A stretch of 64,000 nucleotides of DNA from Devosia salina. GTDB lineage: Bacteria; Pseudomonadota; Alphaproteobacteria; Rhizobiales; Devosiaceae. How positions within the stretch are numbered: the first letter of the stretch is position 1; each line of letters opens with the position of its first letter. The position numbers and the translations under genes were made by a program. The DNA is taken from the NCBI RefSeq assembly GCF_019504385.1, contig NZ_CP080590.1, positions 2,274,001-2,338,000 of the forward strand. Direction: 5' to 3'. Below the pieces are notes generated by a model. The model saw nothing but the letters and a program-made list of their open reading frames with translations, made no database searches and had not been told where the DNA came from. Below are positions 42,745-51,470 of the stretch, in pieces.

Positions 42745-44982
42745 ATGACCCTTCGCAACGACATCGCCATCACTCCCGAACTGGTCGCCAGCCACGGCCT
42801 CAAGCCGGACGAGTACCAGAAGATCCTCGACCTGATCGGGCGCGAGCCGACCTATACCGAGCTGGGCATCTTCTCGGCGATGTGGAACGAGCATTGCTCC
42901 TACAAGAGCTCGAAGAAATGGCTGCGCACCCTGCCAACCAAGGGGCCGCGCGTCATCCAGGGGCCGGGCGAGAATGCCGGCGTGGTCGATATCGGCGATG
43001 GCCAGGCGGTGGTGTTCAAGATGGAATCCCACAACCACCCCTCCTATATCGAGCCCTATCAGGGTGCAGCGACCGGCGTGGGCGGCATTCTGCGCGACGT
43101 CTTCACCATGGGCGCGCGGCCGGTGGCGGCGATGAACGCGCTGCGCTTCGGCGCCCCGGAGCATGAAAAGACCCGGCACCTGGTCAATGGCGTGGTCGCC
43201 GGCGTCGGCGGCTATGGCAATTCCTTCGGCGTGCCGACGGTGGGCGGCGAAGTGGAATTCGACGCGCGCTACAACGGCAATAACCTCGTGAATGCCTTCG
43301 CGGCGGGCCTCGCCGATACCGACAAGATCTTCTATTCCAAGGCCGAAGGCGTCGGTCTGCCGGTAGTCTATCTCGGGGCCAAGACCGGCCGCGATGGCGT
43401 CGGCGGCGCCACCATGGCCTCGGCCGAATTCGGCGACGATATCGAGGAAAAGCGCCCGACCGTCCAGGTCGGCGACCCGTTCACCGAAAAGCGCCTGCTC
43501 GAAGCCTGCCTCGAGCTGATGCAGACCGGCGCCGTCATCGCCATCCAGGACATGGGCGCGGCGGGCCTGACCTGCTCGGCCGTGGAAATGGGCGCCAAGG
43601 GCGATCTCGGCATCGAGCTCGACCTCGACAAGGTGCCGGTGCGCGAAGAGCGGATGACCGCCTATGAAATGATGCTCTCGGAAAGCCAGGAGCGCATGCT
43701 CATGGTGCTGCATCCCGAAAAGGAACCCGAAGCGCGCAAGGTGTTCGAGAAGTGGGAGCTGGACTTTGCCACCGTCGGCCACACCACCGACGACCTGCGC
43801 TTCCGCGTCATCTGGCAGGGCGACGAAGTCGCCAATCTGCCGATCAAGGAACTGGGCGACGAGGCCCCGGAATATGACCGACCCTGGACCGAGCCCAAGG
43901 CACCTGCCACGCTCGCCAAGGATGACGTGCCGCAAATGGATGTTGCCGAGGCGCTGCTGGCGCTGGTCGGCGGGCACCAGTGCTCGTCACGCCGCTGGGT
44001 CTATGAGCAATATGATACGCTGATCCAGGGCAATACCATGCAGCGCCCGGGCGGCGATGCCGGTGTCATCCGCGTCGATGGGCACGAGACCAAGGGTCTC
44101 GCCTTCTCCTCTGACGTCAATCCACGCTATTGCGAGGCCAATCCCTTCGAGGGCGGCAAGCAGGCGGTGGCCGAATGCTGGCGTAACCTGACCGCGACCG
44201 GTGCCGAGCCGCTGGCGGCCACCGACAACCTCAATTTCGGCAATCCCGAACGCCCCGAAATCATGGGCCAGTTCGTCAAGGCCATCGAGGGCATTGGCGA
44301 AGCCTGCCGGGTGCTGGAATTCCCGATCGTTTCGGGCAATGTGAGCCTTTACAACGAAACCAATGGCCGCGGCATCCTGCCGACCCCGACCATTGGCGGC
44401 GTGGGCCTCCTGCCCGAATGGGAAAAGAGCGTCGGCATCGGTTTTGTCGCCGAAAACCAGCCCATCCTGCTCATTGGCGGCCCGGCCGAGCGGGGGACGC
44501 ATCTGGGCCAATCGGTCTATCTGCGCGACCTCTTTGACCGCCGCGATGGCGATGCGCCGCATGTCGACCTTGCCGCCGAGAAGAAGACCGGCGATTTCGT
44601 GCGCAAGCTGATCCGCTCGGGTGCCGTCACCGCCTGCCACGATCTTTCCGATGGCGGCTTGGGCGTCGCCCTGGCCGAAATGGCCATGGCCGGCGGCATC
44701 GGCGCCACGGTCACCGATGTCGAGGGCAATGACCCGATCCTCACCTTCTTCGGCGAGGACCAGGGGCGTTATCTGGTGACGCTGAACCTCGATCCGCAGG
44801 GCGAGGAGATCGCCGCCCTGTGGGAAGAGGCCAAGGCGCTCGGCATCTTCGCACCCTGGATCGGCACGACGGGCGGCACCACGCTGACCCTGGGCGCCGC
44901 CAAGCCGGTGGCGGTAGCGACCCTCAAGGGCGCGCATGAAAGCTGGTTCCCCAGCTATATGAGCGGCGAACCGAGCCTTTGA
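42745..44982 (+). CDS. purL: FGAM synthase large subunit PurL
   Basis: 745-residue small-type PurL that carries out the ATP-dependent amidation step. EHCSYKSSKKWL, FKMESHNHPSYIEPYQGAAT and VGGEVEFDARYNGN are diagnostic, with the tandem AIRS/AIRS_C domains in order. A TTG one codon upstream is possible; ATG 42745 is preferred. Together with purS and purQ it completes the three-subunit enzyme. Confidence 0.96.
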   Translation: MTLRNDIAITPELVASHGLKPDEYQKILDLIGREPTYTELGIFSAMWNEHCSYKSSKKWLRTLPTKGPRVIQGPGENAGVVDIGDGQAVVFKMESHNHPSYIEPYQGAATGVGGILRDVFTMGARPVAAMNALRFGAPEHEKTRHLVNGVVAGVGGYGNSFGVPTVGGEVEFDARYNGNNLVNAFAAGLADTDKIFYSKAEGVGLPVVYLGAKTGRDGVGGATMASAEFGDDIEEKRPTVQVGDPFTEKRLLEACLELMQTGAVIAIQDMGAAGLTCSAVEMGAKGDLGIELDLDKVPVREERMTAYEMMLSESQERMLMVLHPEKEPEARKVFEKWELDFATVGHTTDDLRFRVIWQGDEVANLPIKELGDEAPEYDRPWTEPKAPATLAKDDVPQMDVAEALLALVGGHQCSSRRWVYEQYDTLIQGNTMQRPGGDAGVIRVDGHETKGLAFSSDVNPRYCEANPFEGGKQAVAECWRNLTATGAEPLAATDNLNFGNPERPEIMGQFVKAIEGIGEACRVLEFPIVSGNVSLYNETNGRGILPTPTIGGVGLLPEWEKSVGIGFVAENQPILLIGGPAERGTHLGQSVYLRDLFDRRDGDAPHVDLAAEKKTGDFVRKLIRSGAVTACHDLSDGGLGVALAEMAMAGGIGATVTDVEGNDPILTFFGEDQGRYLVTLNLDPQGEEIAALWEEAKALGIFAPWIGTTGGTTLTLGAAKPVAVATLKGAHESWFPSYMSGEPSL

Positions 44983-45148
44983 GCGCCCGCCGCAGTCCGG
45001 CGTGACCGCCACGACTATTGCTGACGGGCCTGGCTGTGGCGGCCGGGCCCGCTTCATAACCATGGGCAAGCCTCCGCCTTGCCTTATGATCGCCGTTGTT
45101 TGGGTCGCTTTGCTCTCCTCGGTACTATGCGTCTTGCAGGAGAAGATG

Positions 45149-45745
45149 ATGAAGCAGATTTCGGTGGTGGCCCTTGCCACCCTTGGCCTTGTTCTCTCCC
45201 CGACGCTGGCGGCCGCCCAGAGTGTCAACATCACCCGCTCGATATTGCCGACGCTGCCCTACACGCTGATCTTTCCCGAGCCCATGGTGGCGTCCGGCGG
45301 GGGCGAAGACCCGGTCACCATCAATCACCCGGCAGCCCCGCTACAATGCGACATGCGCGTGGTGCCGGCGGAAGACACCGGCTGGACCGCCGAGGGGGCG
45401 CTGGGTGCCCTCGACGATGGCGCGGTGGCGGCCTCCTGGTCTGACATCATGCCGGGCTTTGCGATGGGCAGCAAAGGCACCACGCCTTACCAGGACGCAA
45501 CCGCGCTGATCTATGACGGCAATAGCCCCGAGTCGAGCATGGGCATGCCGCTGACCGTGGTGCACACCGAAACCGTCGCCAATGGCCGCGGCTATACGCT
45601 GGACTGCTATTACGCCACCGACCAGGCAGAACAGGCCCGGCCGATAGTCGATTTCATCATCGCCAACTTCGCCACCCGATCCGATGCCGAATGCTGCATC
45701 GGGGTCGAAGTCGTCCCCGAGGACGAGGCGCCAGCCGCACAGTAG
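45149..45745 (+). CDS. Exported protein of unknown function (198 aa)
   Basis: Clear signal peptide (KQISVVALATLGLVLSPTLAAAQ) and a mature part of about 175 residues with cysteines near QCDMRV, LDCYYA and AECCIG that could form disulfides in the periplasm. ATG 45149 is six bases after AGGAG; an adjacent ATG is the alternative. No family recognised. Sits between purL and bolA on the same strand. Confidence 0.75.
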   Translation: MKQISVVALATLGLVLSPTLAAAQSVNITRSILPTLPYTLIFPEPMVASGGGEDPVTINHPAAPLQCDMRVVPAEDTGWTAEGALGALDDGAVAASWSDIMPGFAMGSKGTTPYQDATALIYDGNSPESSMGMPLTVVHTETVANGRGYTLDCYYATDQAEQARPIVDFIIANFATRSDAECCIGVEVVPEDEAPAAQ

Positions 45746-45838
45746 GGGACCGGTTGAAGCGTCCTCTTCCGCATGCCATATCAAGAAGATCGGCCGGGCA
45801 GTGCCCGCGCCGCTCTATTGACCAGCGGGAGACAGAAC

Positions 45839-46072
45839 ATGGCCATGGACGCAAGTGAGATCGAGCGCCGTATCAAGGCCGCGCTGCCCGATGCCCAGAT
45901 AGAAATCCGCGACCTGGCGGGCGACGGCGACCACTATGCCGCCACCGTGATTTCCGAGGCCTTCCGCGGCAAGAGCCGGGTGCAGCAGCACCAATTGGTC
46001 TATTCGGCCCTGCAGGGCGACATGGGCGGCGCGCTGCATGCGCTGGCCCTCCAGACCAGCGTGCCGGAATAA
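45839..46072 (+). CDS. BolA family protein
   Basis: 77-residue BolA-like protein. ASEIERRIKAALPDAQIEIRD, the GDHYAATVISEAFRGKSRVQ loop with its conserved His, and the C-terminal HALALQT match the IbaG/BolA group. These proteins bind [2Fe-2S] clusters with CGFS monothiol glutaredoxins; the glutaredoxin partner is encoded 1.4 kb downstream in the same direction. Confidence 0.92.
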   Translation: MAMDASEIERRIKAALPDAQIEIRDLAGDGDHYAATVISEAFRGKSRVQQHQLVYSALQGDMGGALHALALQTSVPE

Positions 46073-46076
46073 TCGC

Positions 46077-46397
46077 GTGTCGGGCCTGCGGGACTCGCTC
46101 GACCTGATCCGCATGGTGCGGCCCGAGGCCGGCACCGCCGCCATCGATCATGAAATCCAGGCCGAGCGCGCCTCCTCACTCAGCGCGGCCGAGCGCCGGG
46201 TGATCAAGGCCATAGCCGGACTGGAAAGCGGGAATGACCGCGAGACCTGGCTGGCCGAGGCAAGGCAGGCCGTCTGGGCCTATTTCGTGCAACGCGAGCT
46301 GATCGGTTTCCGCCGGCACACCGAAGTCATCCGTGACCTGCGCATCCCGCCCGACGTGCTAAACGGACTCGGCGCCATGCCGGCGCGTGCCAGATGA
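46077..46397 (+). CDS. Small helical protein, possibly DUF6665
   Basis: 106 residues from GTG 46077 (VSGLRDSLDLIRMVRPE), four bases after the BolA stop. It is mostly helical, and WAYFVQRELIGFRRHTEVIRDLRIPPDVLNGLGAMP resembles the DUF6665 type as far as can be judged by eye. Its stop overlaps the HIT gene by four bases. Function unknown; its place between BolA and HIT suggests co-expression. Confidence 0.7.
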   Translation: MSGLRDSLDLIRMVRPEAGTAAIDHEIQAERASSLSAAERRVIKAIAGLESGNDRETWLAEARQAVWAYFVQRELIGFRRHTEVIRDLRIPPDVLNGLGAMPARAR

Positions 46398-46783
46398 GCG
46401 CTGCGCCCTGCCGGTTCTGCATGGACAACGGCCTGCTCGCGGATGCGCCGGTCTTCGAAACCGGCCAGTTCTACGTGCTGATGAGCCATGATCCCGCCCT
46501 GCCCCACGCGGCCATGGTCATTCCTCGCCGGCACAGCACCTCACCCTTCGAAATGACGGCCACCGAATGGGCCGACCTGCCTTCCGCATTGGATGGGGCG
46601 CGGCAGGCGCTTGCACCAAGGCGGCCCGACGGCTTCACGCTCGGTTGGAATGTGGGTGAAGTGGCCGGCCAGACCGTCAGCCACACCCATCTTCATGTGA
46701 TCGCCCGGTTCCGTGGTGAGCCCATGGAGGGCAAGGGCATCCGCCACCCGCTGAAGACGACCGCCCCGGGAACGACACCATGA
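46394..46783 (+). CDS. HIT family protein
   Basis: 129-residue histidine-triad nucleotide hydrolase/transferase. The catalytic triad motif is HTHLHVIARF with H97, H99 and H101, and C6-x-x-C9 at the N-terminus (CRFC) may bind zinc as in Hint proteins. It overlaps both neighbours by four bases, so it is part of a translationally coupled run. Confidence 0.92.
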   Translation: MSAAPCRFCMDNGLLADAPVFETGQFYVLMSHDPALPHAAMVIPRRHSTSPFEMTATEWADLPSALDGARQALAPRRPDGFTLGWNVGEVAGQTVSHTHLHVIARFRGEPMEGKGIRHPLKTTAPGTTP

Positions 46784-47406
46784 CCCGTGCGGTGATCTTC
46801 GATGTCGATGGGGTGCTGATCAATGGCTACCATTCGAACCCCGAACGCGTCGTACCTTGGGACAAGAACCTGCTGGCGGACACAGGGGTCGATCCCGATC
46901 GCCTGAGACAGGAGTTCACCTTCGACATCTTTCTCAAGAAGGTGATTGTGGGCGAAATGGCCTTCATCGATGCGCTGGAGCGGCGTCTGCCGTCTCTCGG
47001 CTACAAGGGCAGTCCCATGGCCTTTGCGCGATACTGGCTTGAGAAGGACTCCAACCTCAATCACCCCGTGCTCGAGGTGGTTCGAAAACTGCGGGCCAGC
47101 GGCGATGCCCGTCTCTATGTCGCTACCAACCAGGAACATCTCAGGGCACACTGGCTCTGGTCGGTGCTCGGCCTGGGCGATCTGTTCGACGACATCTTCT
47201 ATTCGGCGCGGATCGGCGTCCGCAAACCCGACCCGAAATTCTACCGGTTCGTCGACGACCGGATCGGGACCGGTCAGGAACCTCCTCTGTTCTTCGACGA
47301 CTCCGAACCCGTCGTTGCAGGCGCCCGCCAAGCCGGATGGGAGGCTATCGAATTCGACACCGTCGATGACCTCATCGATCACCCCTGGGTGAAGGCCCGG
47401 CTGTAG
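46780..47406 (+). CDS. HAD-IA family hydrolase
   Basis: 208-residue haloacid-dehalogenase-type phosphatase. Motif I is D8-V-D10-G (VIFDVDGVLINGY), motif II is near LYVATNQE, the Lys is in VRKPDPKFY, and motif IV is LFFDDSEP. Probably removes phosphate from a small metabolite; the substrate is not predictable. Coupled to the HIT gene by an ATGA overlap. Confidence 0.92.
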   Translation: MTRAVIFDVDGVLINGYHSNPERVVPWDKNLLADTGVDPDRLRQEFTFDIFLKKVIVGEMAFIDALERRLPSLGYKGSPMAFARYWLEKDSNLNHPVLEVVRKLRASGDARLYVATNQEHLRAHWLWSVLGLGDLFDDIFYSARIGVRKPDPKFYRFVDDRIGTGQEPPLFFDDSEPVVAGARQAGWEAIEFDTVDDLIDHPWVKARL

Positions 47407-47499
47407 CAATCGTGCCGCACTCGACAGCGCCCGGCTCCTATCCTATTTAAGGGCGCATTCAGCCGGCCCTTGAACCCGGACTTTCGAAAGGCTCCGCCC

Positions 47500-47835
47500 A
47501 TGACCGATATCAACGCCTTTATCGACGACAAGGTGAAGAACAACGACGTGTTCCTCTTCATGAAGGGCTCGCCGGATTTCCCGCAATGCGGTTTTTCCGG
47601 CCAGGTCGTCCAGATCCTGAACTATCTCGGCGTCGACTATTCCAGCGCCAATGTGCTCGAGAGCGACGAACTGCGCGAAGGCATCAAGGCCTATACCAAT
47701 TGGCCGACCATCCCCCAGCTCTACGTCAAGGGCGAGTTTGTCGGCGGCGCCGATATCGTGCGCGAGATGTTCCAGTCGGGCGAATTGCAGACGCATCTGC
47801 AGCAGGCCGGCGTGACGGTCAAGCAGAGCGCCTGA
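47500..47835 (+). CDS. grxD: Monothiol CGFS glutaredoxin (Grx4 family)
   Basis: 111-residue monothiol glutaredoxin with C30-G-F-S (DFPQCGFSGQV) and the glutathione-binding TNWPTIPQLYVKGEFVGG. It carries and delivers [2Fe-2S] clusters, working with BolA. ATG 47500 gives the canonical length; ten codons upstream are discarded. A strong terminator follows. Confidence 0.95.
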   Translation: MTDINAFIDDKVKNNDVFLFMKGSPDFPQCGFSGQVVQILNYLGVDYSSANVLESDELREGIKAYTNWPTIPQLYVKGEFVGGADIVREMFQSGELQTHLQQAGVTVKQSA

Positions 47836-47863
47836 TCGCGCGCTGACACGGAATCAATTTCGG

Positions 47864-47891
47864 AAGGCCCAGTCATAACCGACTGGGCCTT
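47864..47891 (+). terminator. Rho-independent terminator after grxD
   Basis: 11-bp stem AAGGCCCAGTC / GACTGGGCCTT with a 6-base loop, followed by a run of T broken by one C. Ends the bolA-grxD transcript. Confidence 0.9.
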
Positions 47892-47930
47892 TTTCTTTTT
47901 TGCCCCGCCCTCACCCCATCCCCCGCGCCG

Positions 47931-48005
47931 CCCTCGGACTTGATCCGAGGGCCGTTCTAGGTAGATGCGGCTGTTGCGAGTAGTCCTCGGGTCAGGCCCG
48001 AGGAC
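47931..48005. repeat. Paired palindromes in the grxD-MFS gap
   Basis: Two separate near-perfect palindromes: CCCTCGG-ACTTGAT-CCGAGGG at 47931-47951 and GTCCTCGGG-TCAGG-CCCGAGGAC at 47983-48005. The cores share the CTCGG/CCGAG arms. Looks like a dispersed REP-like intergenic element. Confidence 0.65.
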
Positions 48006-48142
48006 GGCATTGGTGTTACATTGGGGCACTTGGACCGACCGGCACCCATCACCAATTCTGATCGACGCCATAAGCTATTATCGCTTTGCGTGATGACCCG
48101 CCGGGCGTAGATTGTGCACCCAATCCTCCCGGGACTCCCGCC

Positions 48143-49360
48143 ATGACTGTCACTGCCGCACGCCCTGTCGTTCCCCTGCCGCTCGTCATCATCGCGGGCT
48201 GCATCATCGCCGCCATCGGGTTCGGCACCCGTGGTTCGTTCGGGCTGTTCACCCTGCCGGTCACCGCCGATCTGGGGCTCAGCCGCGAGCAATGGGGCAT
48301 GGCCATGGCCATCCAGAACCTGGTCTGGGGCATTGCCCAGCCCTTTGCCGGCGGCATGGCCGATCGCTATGGCTCGGGCCGCGTGCTGGCCGTGGGTGGC
48401 GTGATCTATGCGCTCGGCGTTCTGGGCATGGCCTTCTCCCCCGATACACTGACCATGACGCTGACGGCCGGCGTCGTGACCGGCGTGGGCATTGCCATTG
48501 CCTCGTTCGGCGTCGTCATGGCGGCTTTCGGGCGCGTCGTGCCGGCCGAAAAGCGCAGCTTTGTCTTCGGTATCGCCACGGCAGCCTCCTCGGCCGGCCA
48601 GTTCATCTTCGCCCCGCTCGGCCAGGGCTTCATCTCCGCCTTCGGCTGGCAGATGGCGCTCGTCTATATCGCCGTGCTGCTGCTGCTGATCATTCCCCTG
48701 TCGGCAGCCCTGCGCGGGCGCACCGAGTCGGTGCCCGGCCAGGCCGACCTGCCCTTCATGCAGGCGCTGTCCCGCGCCTGGGGCTTCGGGTCCTATCGCC
48801 TGCTGGTGATCGGCTTCTTCGTCTGCGGCTTCCACCTGGCCTTCATCAACGTGCACATGCCCGCCTATCTCGTGCAGTGCGGCCTGTCGCCTGAAGTGGG
48901 CAGCTGGACCATTGCGGTCATTGGCCTGTTCAACATTGTCGGCTCGCTCCTCTCCGGCTGGCTCGGCAGCCGCCTGCCCAAGCAGATGCTGCTGGCGTCG
49001 ATCTACTTCCTGCGCGCCATCGCCATCGCCGCTTTCCTGCTGGTGCCCGTGAGCGAGGTGACGGCCTATGCCTTCGCCGCCGTGATGGGGCTGCTGTGGC
49101 TCTCGACAGTGCCGCTGACGGCGGGGCTGGTGACCCTGTTCTTCGGCCCGCGCTATATGGGCATGCTCTATGGCATCGCCTTTCTGAGCCACCAGGTCGG
49201 CTCGTTTGTCGGCGTGTGGCTGGGCGGCTATGTCTATGACCTGACCGGTGCCTATGACCTGGTCTGGTATCTCGGCATCCTGCTCGGCCTGGCCTCGGCC
49301 GCCGTTCACATCCCCATCAACGAGCGCAGCGACGCCAATTTCGCGCTCAAGCTGGCCTGA
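48143..49360 (+). CDS. MFS transporter
   Basis: 405-residue major facilitator protein with 12 predicted membrane segments. The A-loop motif is recognisable (GGMADRYGSGRVLAVGG). ATG 48143 gives a normal N-terminus; the longer frame adds 19 residues from the repeat-bearing gap. Possibly a monocarboxylate-type or drug exporter; substrate unknown. Confidence 0.88.
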   Translation: MTVTAARPVVPLPLVIIAGCIIAAIGFGTRGSFGLFTLPVTADLGLSREQWGMAMAIQNLVWGIAQPFAGGMADRYGSGRVLAVGGVIYALGVLGMAFSPDTLTMTLTAGVVTGVGIAIASFGVVMAAFGRVVPAEKRSFVFGIATAASSAGQFIFAPLGQGFISAFGWQMALVYIAVLLLLIIPLSAALRGRTESVPGQADLPFMQALSRAWGFGSYRLLVIGFFVCGFHLAFINVHMPAYLVQCGLSPEVGSWTIAVIGLFNIVGSLLSGWLGSRLPKQMLLASIYFLRAIAIAAFLLVPVSEVTAYAFAAVMGLLWLSTVPLTAGLVTLFFGPRYMGMLYGIAFLSHQVGSFVGVWLGGYVYDLTGAYDLVWYLGILLGLASAAVHIPINERSDANFALKLA

Positions 49361-49469
49361 CCCGTCCATCGGCTATTGCCGATTGACGGGTTGCCAAACG
49401 AAAGCAACAGGTTCATGGTCCGGCCAATTCCTTCGGCCGGACTCCTTTCGGCTTTGACGAGTTTCACAC

Positions 49470-50726
49470 ATGTCCGATCATTTTACGCGGGTCCTCTCCC
49501 GTCCTGAATTCATTGCCCTCATGGCCGCGCTCATGGCGCTCAATGCGCTGGCCATCGACGTGATGCTGCCTGCCCTGCCCTATATGGGTGAAGCGCTCAA
49601 TGTCGCGAACGAGAACGAGCGCCAGTTCGTGATCAGCGCCTACATGATCGGCATGGGCGTGGCCCAGCTGGCCTTCGGCCCGCTGACCGACCGCTTCGGC
49701 CGCCGCGCGCCGCTGCTGGCCGGCATCGGGCTCTATATTATCGCCGTGATCACGGCTGCCTTTGCGCCCAGCTTCACCATGTTGCTGGTGCTGCGCTTCG
49801 TGCAGGGCCTGGGCGCCGCCAGCGTGCGCGTCATCACCACCGCCGTTGTGCGCGACCGGTATTCGGGCCGCGAGATGGCCGAGGTCATGTCGCTGGTCTT
49901 CATGGTGTTCATGGCCATTCCCGTCCTGGCGCCCAGCATCGGGCAGATCCTGCTGCTGACCGGACCCTGGCAGGCCATCTTCATCTTCATGGGCTCGCTC
50001 GCCCTCGCCTTCTGGCTCTGGACCTTCTTCCGCCTGCCCGAAACCCTGCCGCTCGACCGGCGCCGCCCCCTGAGCCTCAAGGGCGTTGTCGAAGGCTTCC
50101 GCATCGTCTTCACCAACCGCGTCGCCATCTCCTATGGCCTCGCCGGCACCTTCCTGTTCGGGGCGCTGTTCGGCTTCATCAGCTCGTCCCAGCAGATCTA
50201 TGTCGATATCTACGGGTTGGGCGTCTATTTCCCGGTGGCCTTTGCCGCCATGGCCGGGCTGATGGCGGTGTCGTCCTTCACCAATTCCCGGGTCGTGCGG
50301 CGCCTGGGTATGCGGCGCCTGTCGCACGGGGCCATGCTGACCTTCACCGGCGTGTCGGGCATCTGGCTGGCCTTTGCGCTTTCCGGCTTCCTGCCGCTCT
50401 GGCTGTTCTTCGGCCTTCTGTGCATCATCATGTTCTCCTTCGGCTGGTCCGCCTCGAACATGAATTCGCTATCGATGGAGCCGCTGGGCGCGGTCGCCGG
50501 CACGGCTGCCTCGGTCTTCGGCTTCATCCAGACAGTGGGCGGTGCGCTGATCGGGGGCTATATCGGCCAGCTCTTCAACGGCACCACCATACCGGCCGCC
50601 GCGGGCTATTTCTCCATGGGCGCGATAGCCCTGGTGTTCATCCTGATTGCCGAAAAGGGCCGCCTGTTCGGCGTCGGCGAACAATATGCCGGGCCCAAGG
50701 GCGAACCGGTGATGGAGGCGCATTAG
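49470..50726 (+). CDS. Bcr/CflA family multidrug efflux MFS transporter
   Basis: 418-residue MFS exporter with the Bcr/CflA pattern: ALAIDVMLPALPYMGEAL at the start, QLAFGPLTDRFGRRAPLL in loop A and LRFVQGLGAASVRVITTAVVRDRY. It should expel drugs or small metabolites using the proton gradient. It follows another MFS gene by 109 bases and converges on clpP, with a hairpin between. Confidence 0.92.
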   Translation: MSDHFTRVLSRPEFIALMAALMALNALAIDVMLPALPYMGEALNVANENERQFVISAYMIGMGVAQLAFGPLTDRFGRRAPLLAGIGLYIIAVITAAFAPSFTMLLVLRFVQGLGAASVRVITTAVVRDRYSGREMAEVMSLVFMVFMAIPVLAPSIGQILLLTGPWQAIFIFMGSLALAFWLWTFFRLPETLPLDRRRPLSLKGVVEGFRIVFTNRVAISYGLAGTFLFGALFGFISSSQQIYVDIYGLGVYFPVAFAAMAGLMAVSSFTNSRVVRRLGMRRLSHGAMLTFTGVSGIWLAFALSGFLPLWLFFGLLCIIMFSFGWSASNMNSLSMEPLGAVAGTAASVFGFIQTVGGALIGGYIGQLFNGTTIPAAAGYFSMGAIALVFILIAEKGRLFGVGEQYAGPKGEPVMEAH

Positions 50727-50750
50727 CGTCTGCGTCGATCCTGTGATCGC

Positions 50751-50775
50751 GACCACGCGGCCCGGCCGCGTGGTC
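50751..50775. terminator. Hairpin between convergent bcr-like and clpP genes
   Basis: Perfect 10-bp stem GACCACGCGG / CCGCGTGGTC with a 5-base loop. No clear T-run on either side, so it is a likely but unproven shared terminator. Confidence 0.6.
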
Positions 50776-50794
50776 CGTCGTTTGGGATGACCAG

Positions 50795-51424
50795 CTAGGC
50801 CTCGCCATCGGTCGCGGGCAGCTCGAATTGGGAGCGATCGGCATAGATATGGTCGATGAGGCCCCAGGCCCTGGCCTCTTCGGGAGCCATGAAGCGATCG
50901 CGCTCCAGCGCAGTCTCGACCTCCTCATAGCTCCGGCCGCAATGCTTTGCGTAGATTTCATTGGTGCGGCGCTTGAGCCGGAGGCTCTCCTCGGCATGGA
51001 TCATGATATCCGTCACCTGGCCCTGGAACCCGCCTGAGGGCTGGTGCAGCATGATCGAGGCACTGGGCAGGACGGCGCGCTGCCCGGCCTCGCCGGCCGC
51101 CAGGATCAGTGTCGCCGCCGAAGCTGCCATGCCCATGCACAGCGTCCCGACGGGCGCGCGGATGAACTGCATCGTGTCATACATGGCCAGCGCCGATGTC
51201 ACCACGCCGCCGGGCGAGTTGATATAGAGATAGATCGGCTTTTTGGGATTCTCGGCCTCGAGGAACAGCAATTGCGCGCTGACCAGCGAGGCCATGTTGT
51301 CTTCGATCTGGCCGTTGACGAAGATGATCCGCTCGCGCAACAGCCGCGAATAGATATCGAAGGCGCGTTCGCCCCGGCTGGAATTTTCAACGACCATGGG
51401 GACGAGTTGCATCATATCGCGCAT
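50795..51424 (-). CDS. clpP: ATP-dependent Clp protease proteolytic subunit
   Basis: 209-residue ClpP serine peptidase that forms the double-heptamer chamber fed by ClpA or ClpX. The catalytic triad is S102 (GMAASAATL), H127 (IMLHQPSGG) and D176 (ERDRFMAPEE). The N-terminus (MQLVPMVVENSSRGERAFDIYSRLLRERIIF) is complete. It is not beside clpX or lon, so it is probably an extra or secondary ClpP paralogue. Confidence 0.94.
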   Translation of the reverse strand: MRDMMQLVPMVVENSSRGERAFDIYSRLLRERIIFVNGQIEDNMASLVSAQLLFLEAENPKKPIYLYINSPGGVVTSALAMYDTMQFIRAPVGTLCMGMAASAATLILAAGEAGQRAVLPSASIMLHQPSGGFQGQVTDIMIHAEESLRLKRRTNEIYAKHCGRSYEEVETALERDRFMAPEEARAWGLIDHIYADRSQFELPATDGEA

Positions 51425-51470
51425 CGGCGACCTCCTTGGGCTCTGTCGGTGTGGGCTTGTGACGAAGCGG

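Noticed and set aside
42706..45234. Two long minus-strand frames opposite purL
   Set aside because: Shadows of purL: they have no motifs, no ribosome-binding sites and biased composition.
47957..49369. 470-codon minus-strand frame opposite the MFS gene
   Set aside because: Antisense of a membrane protein gene; its Asp/Glu/His/Gln-rich translation is the usual mirror image of hydrophobic codons.
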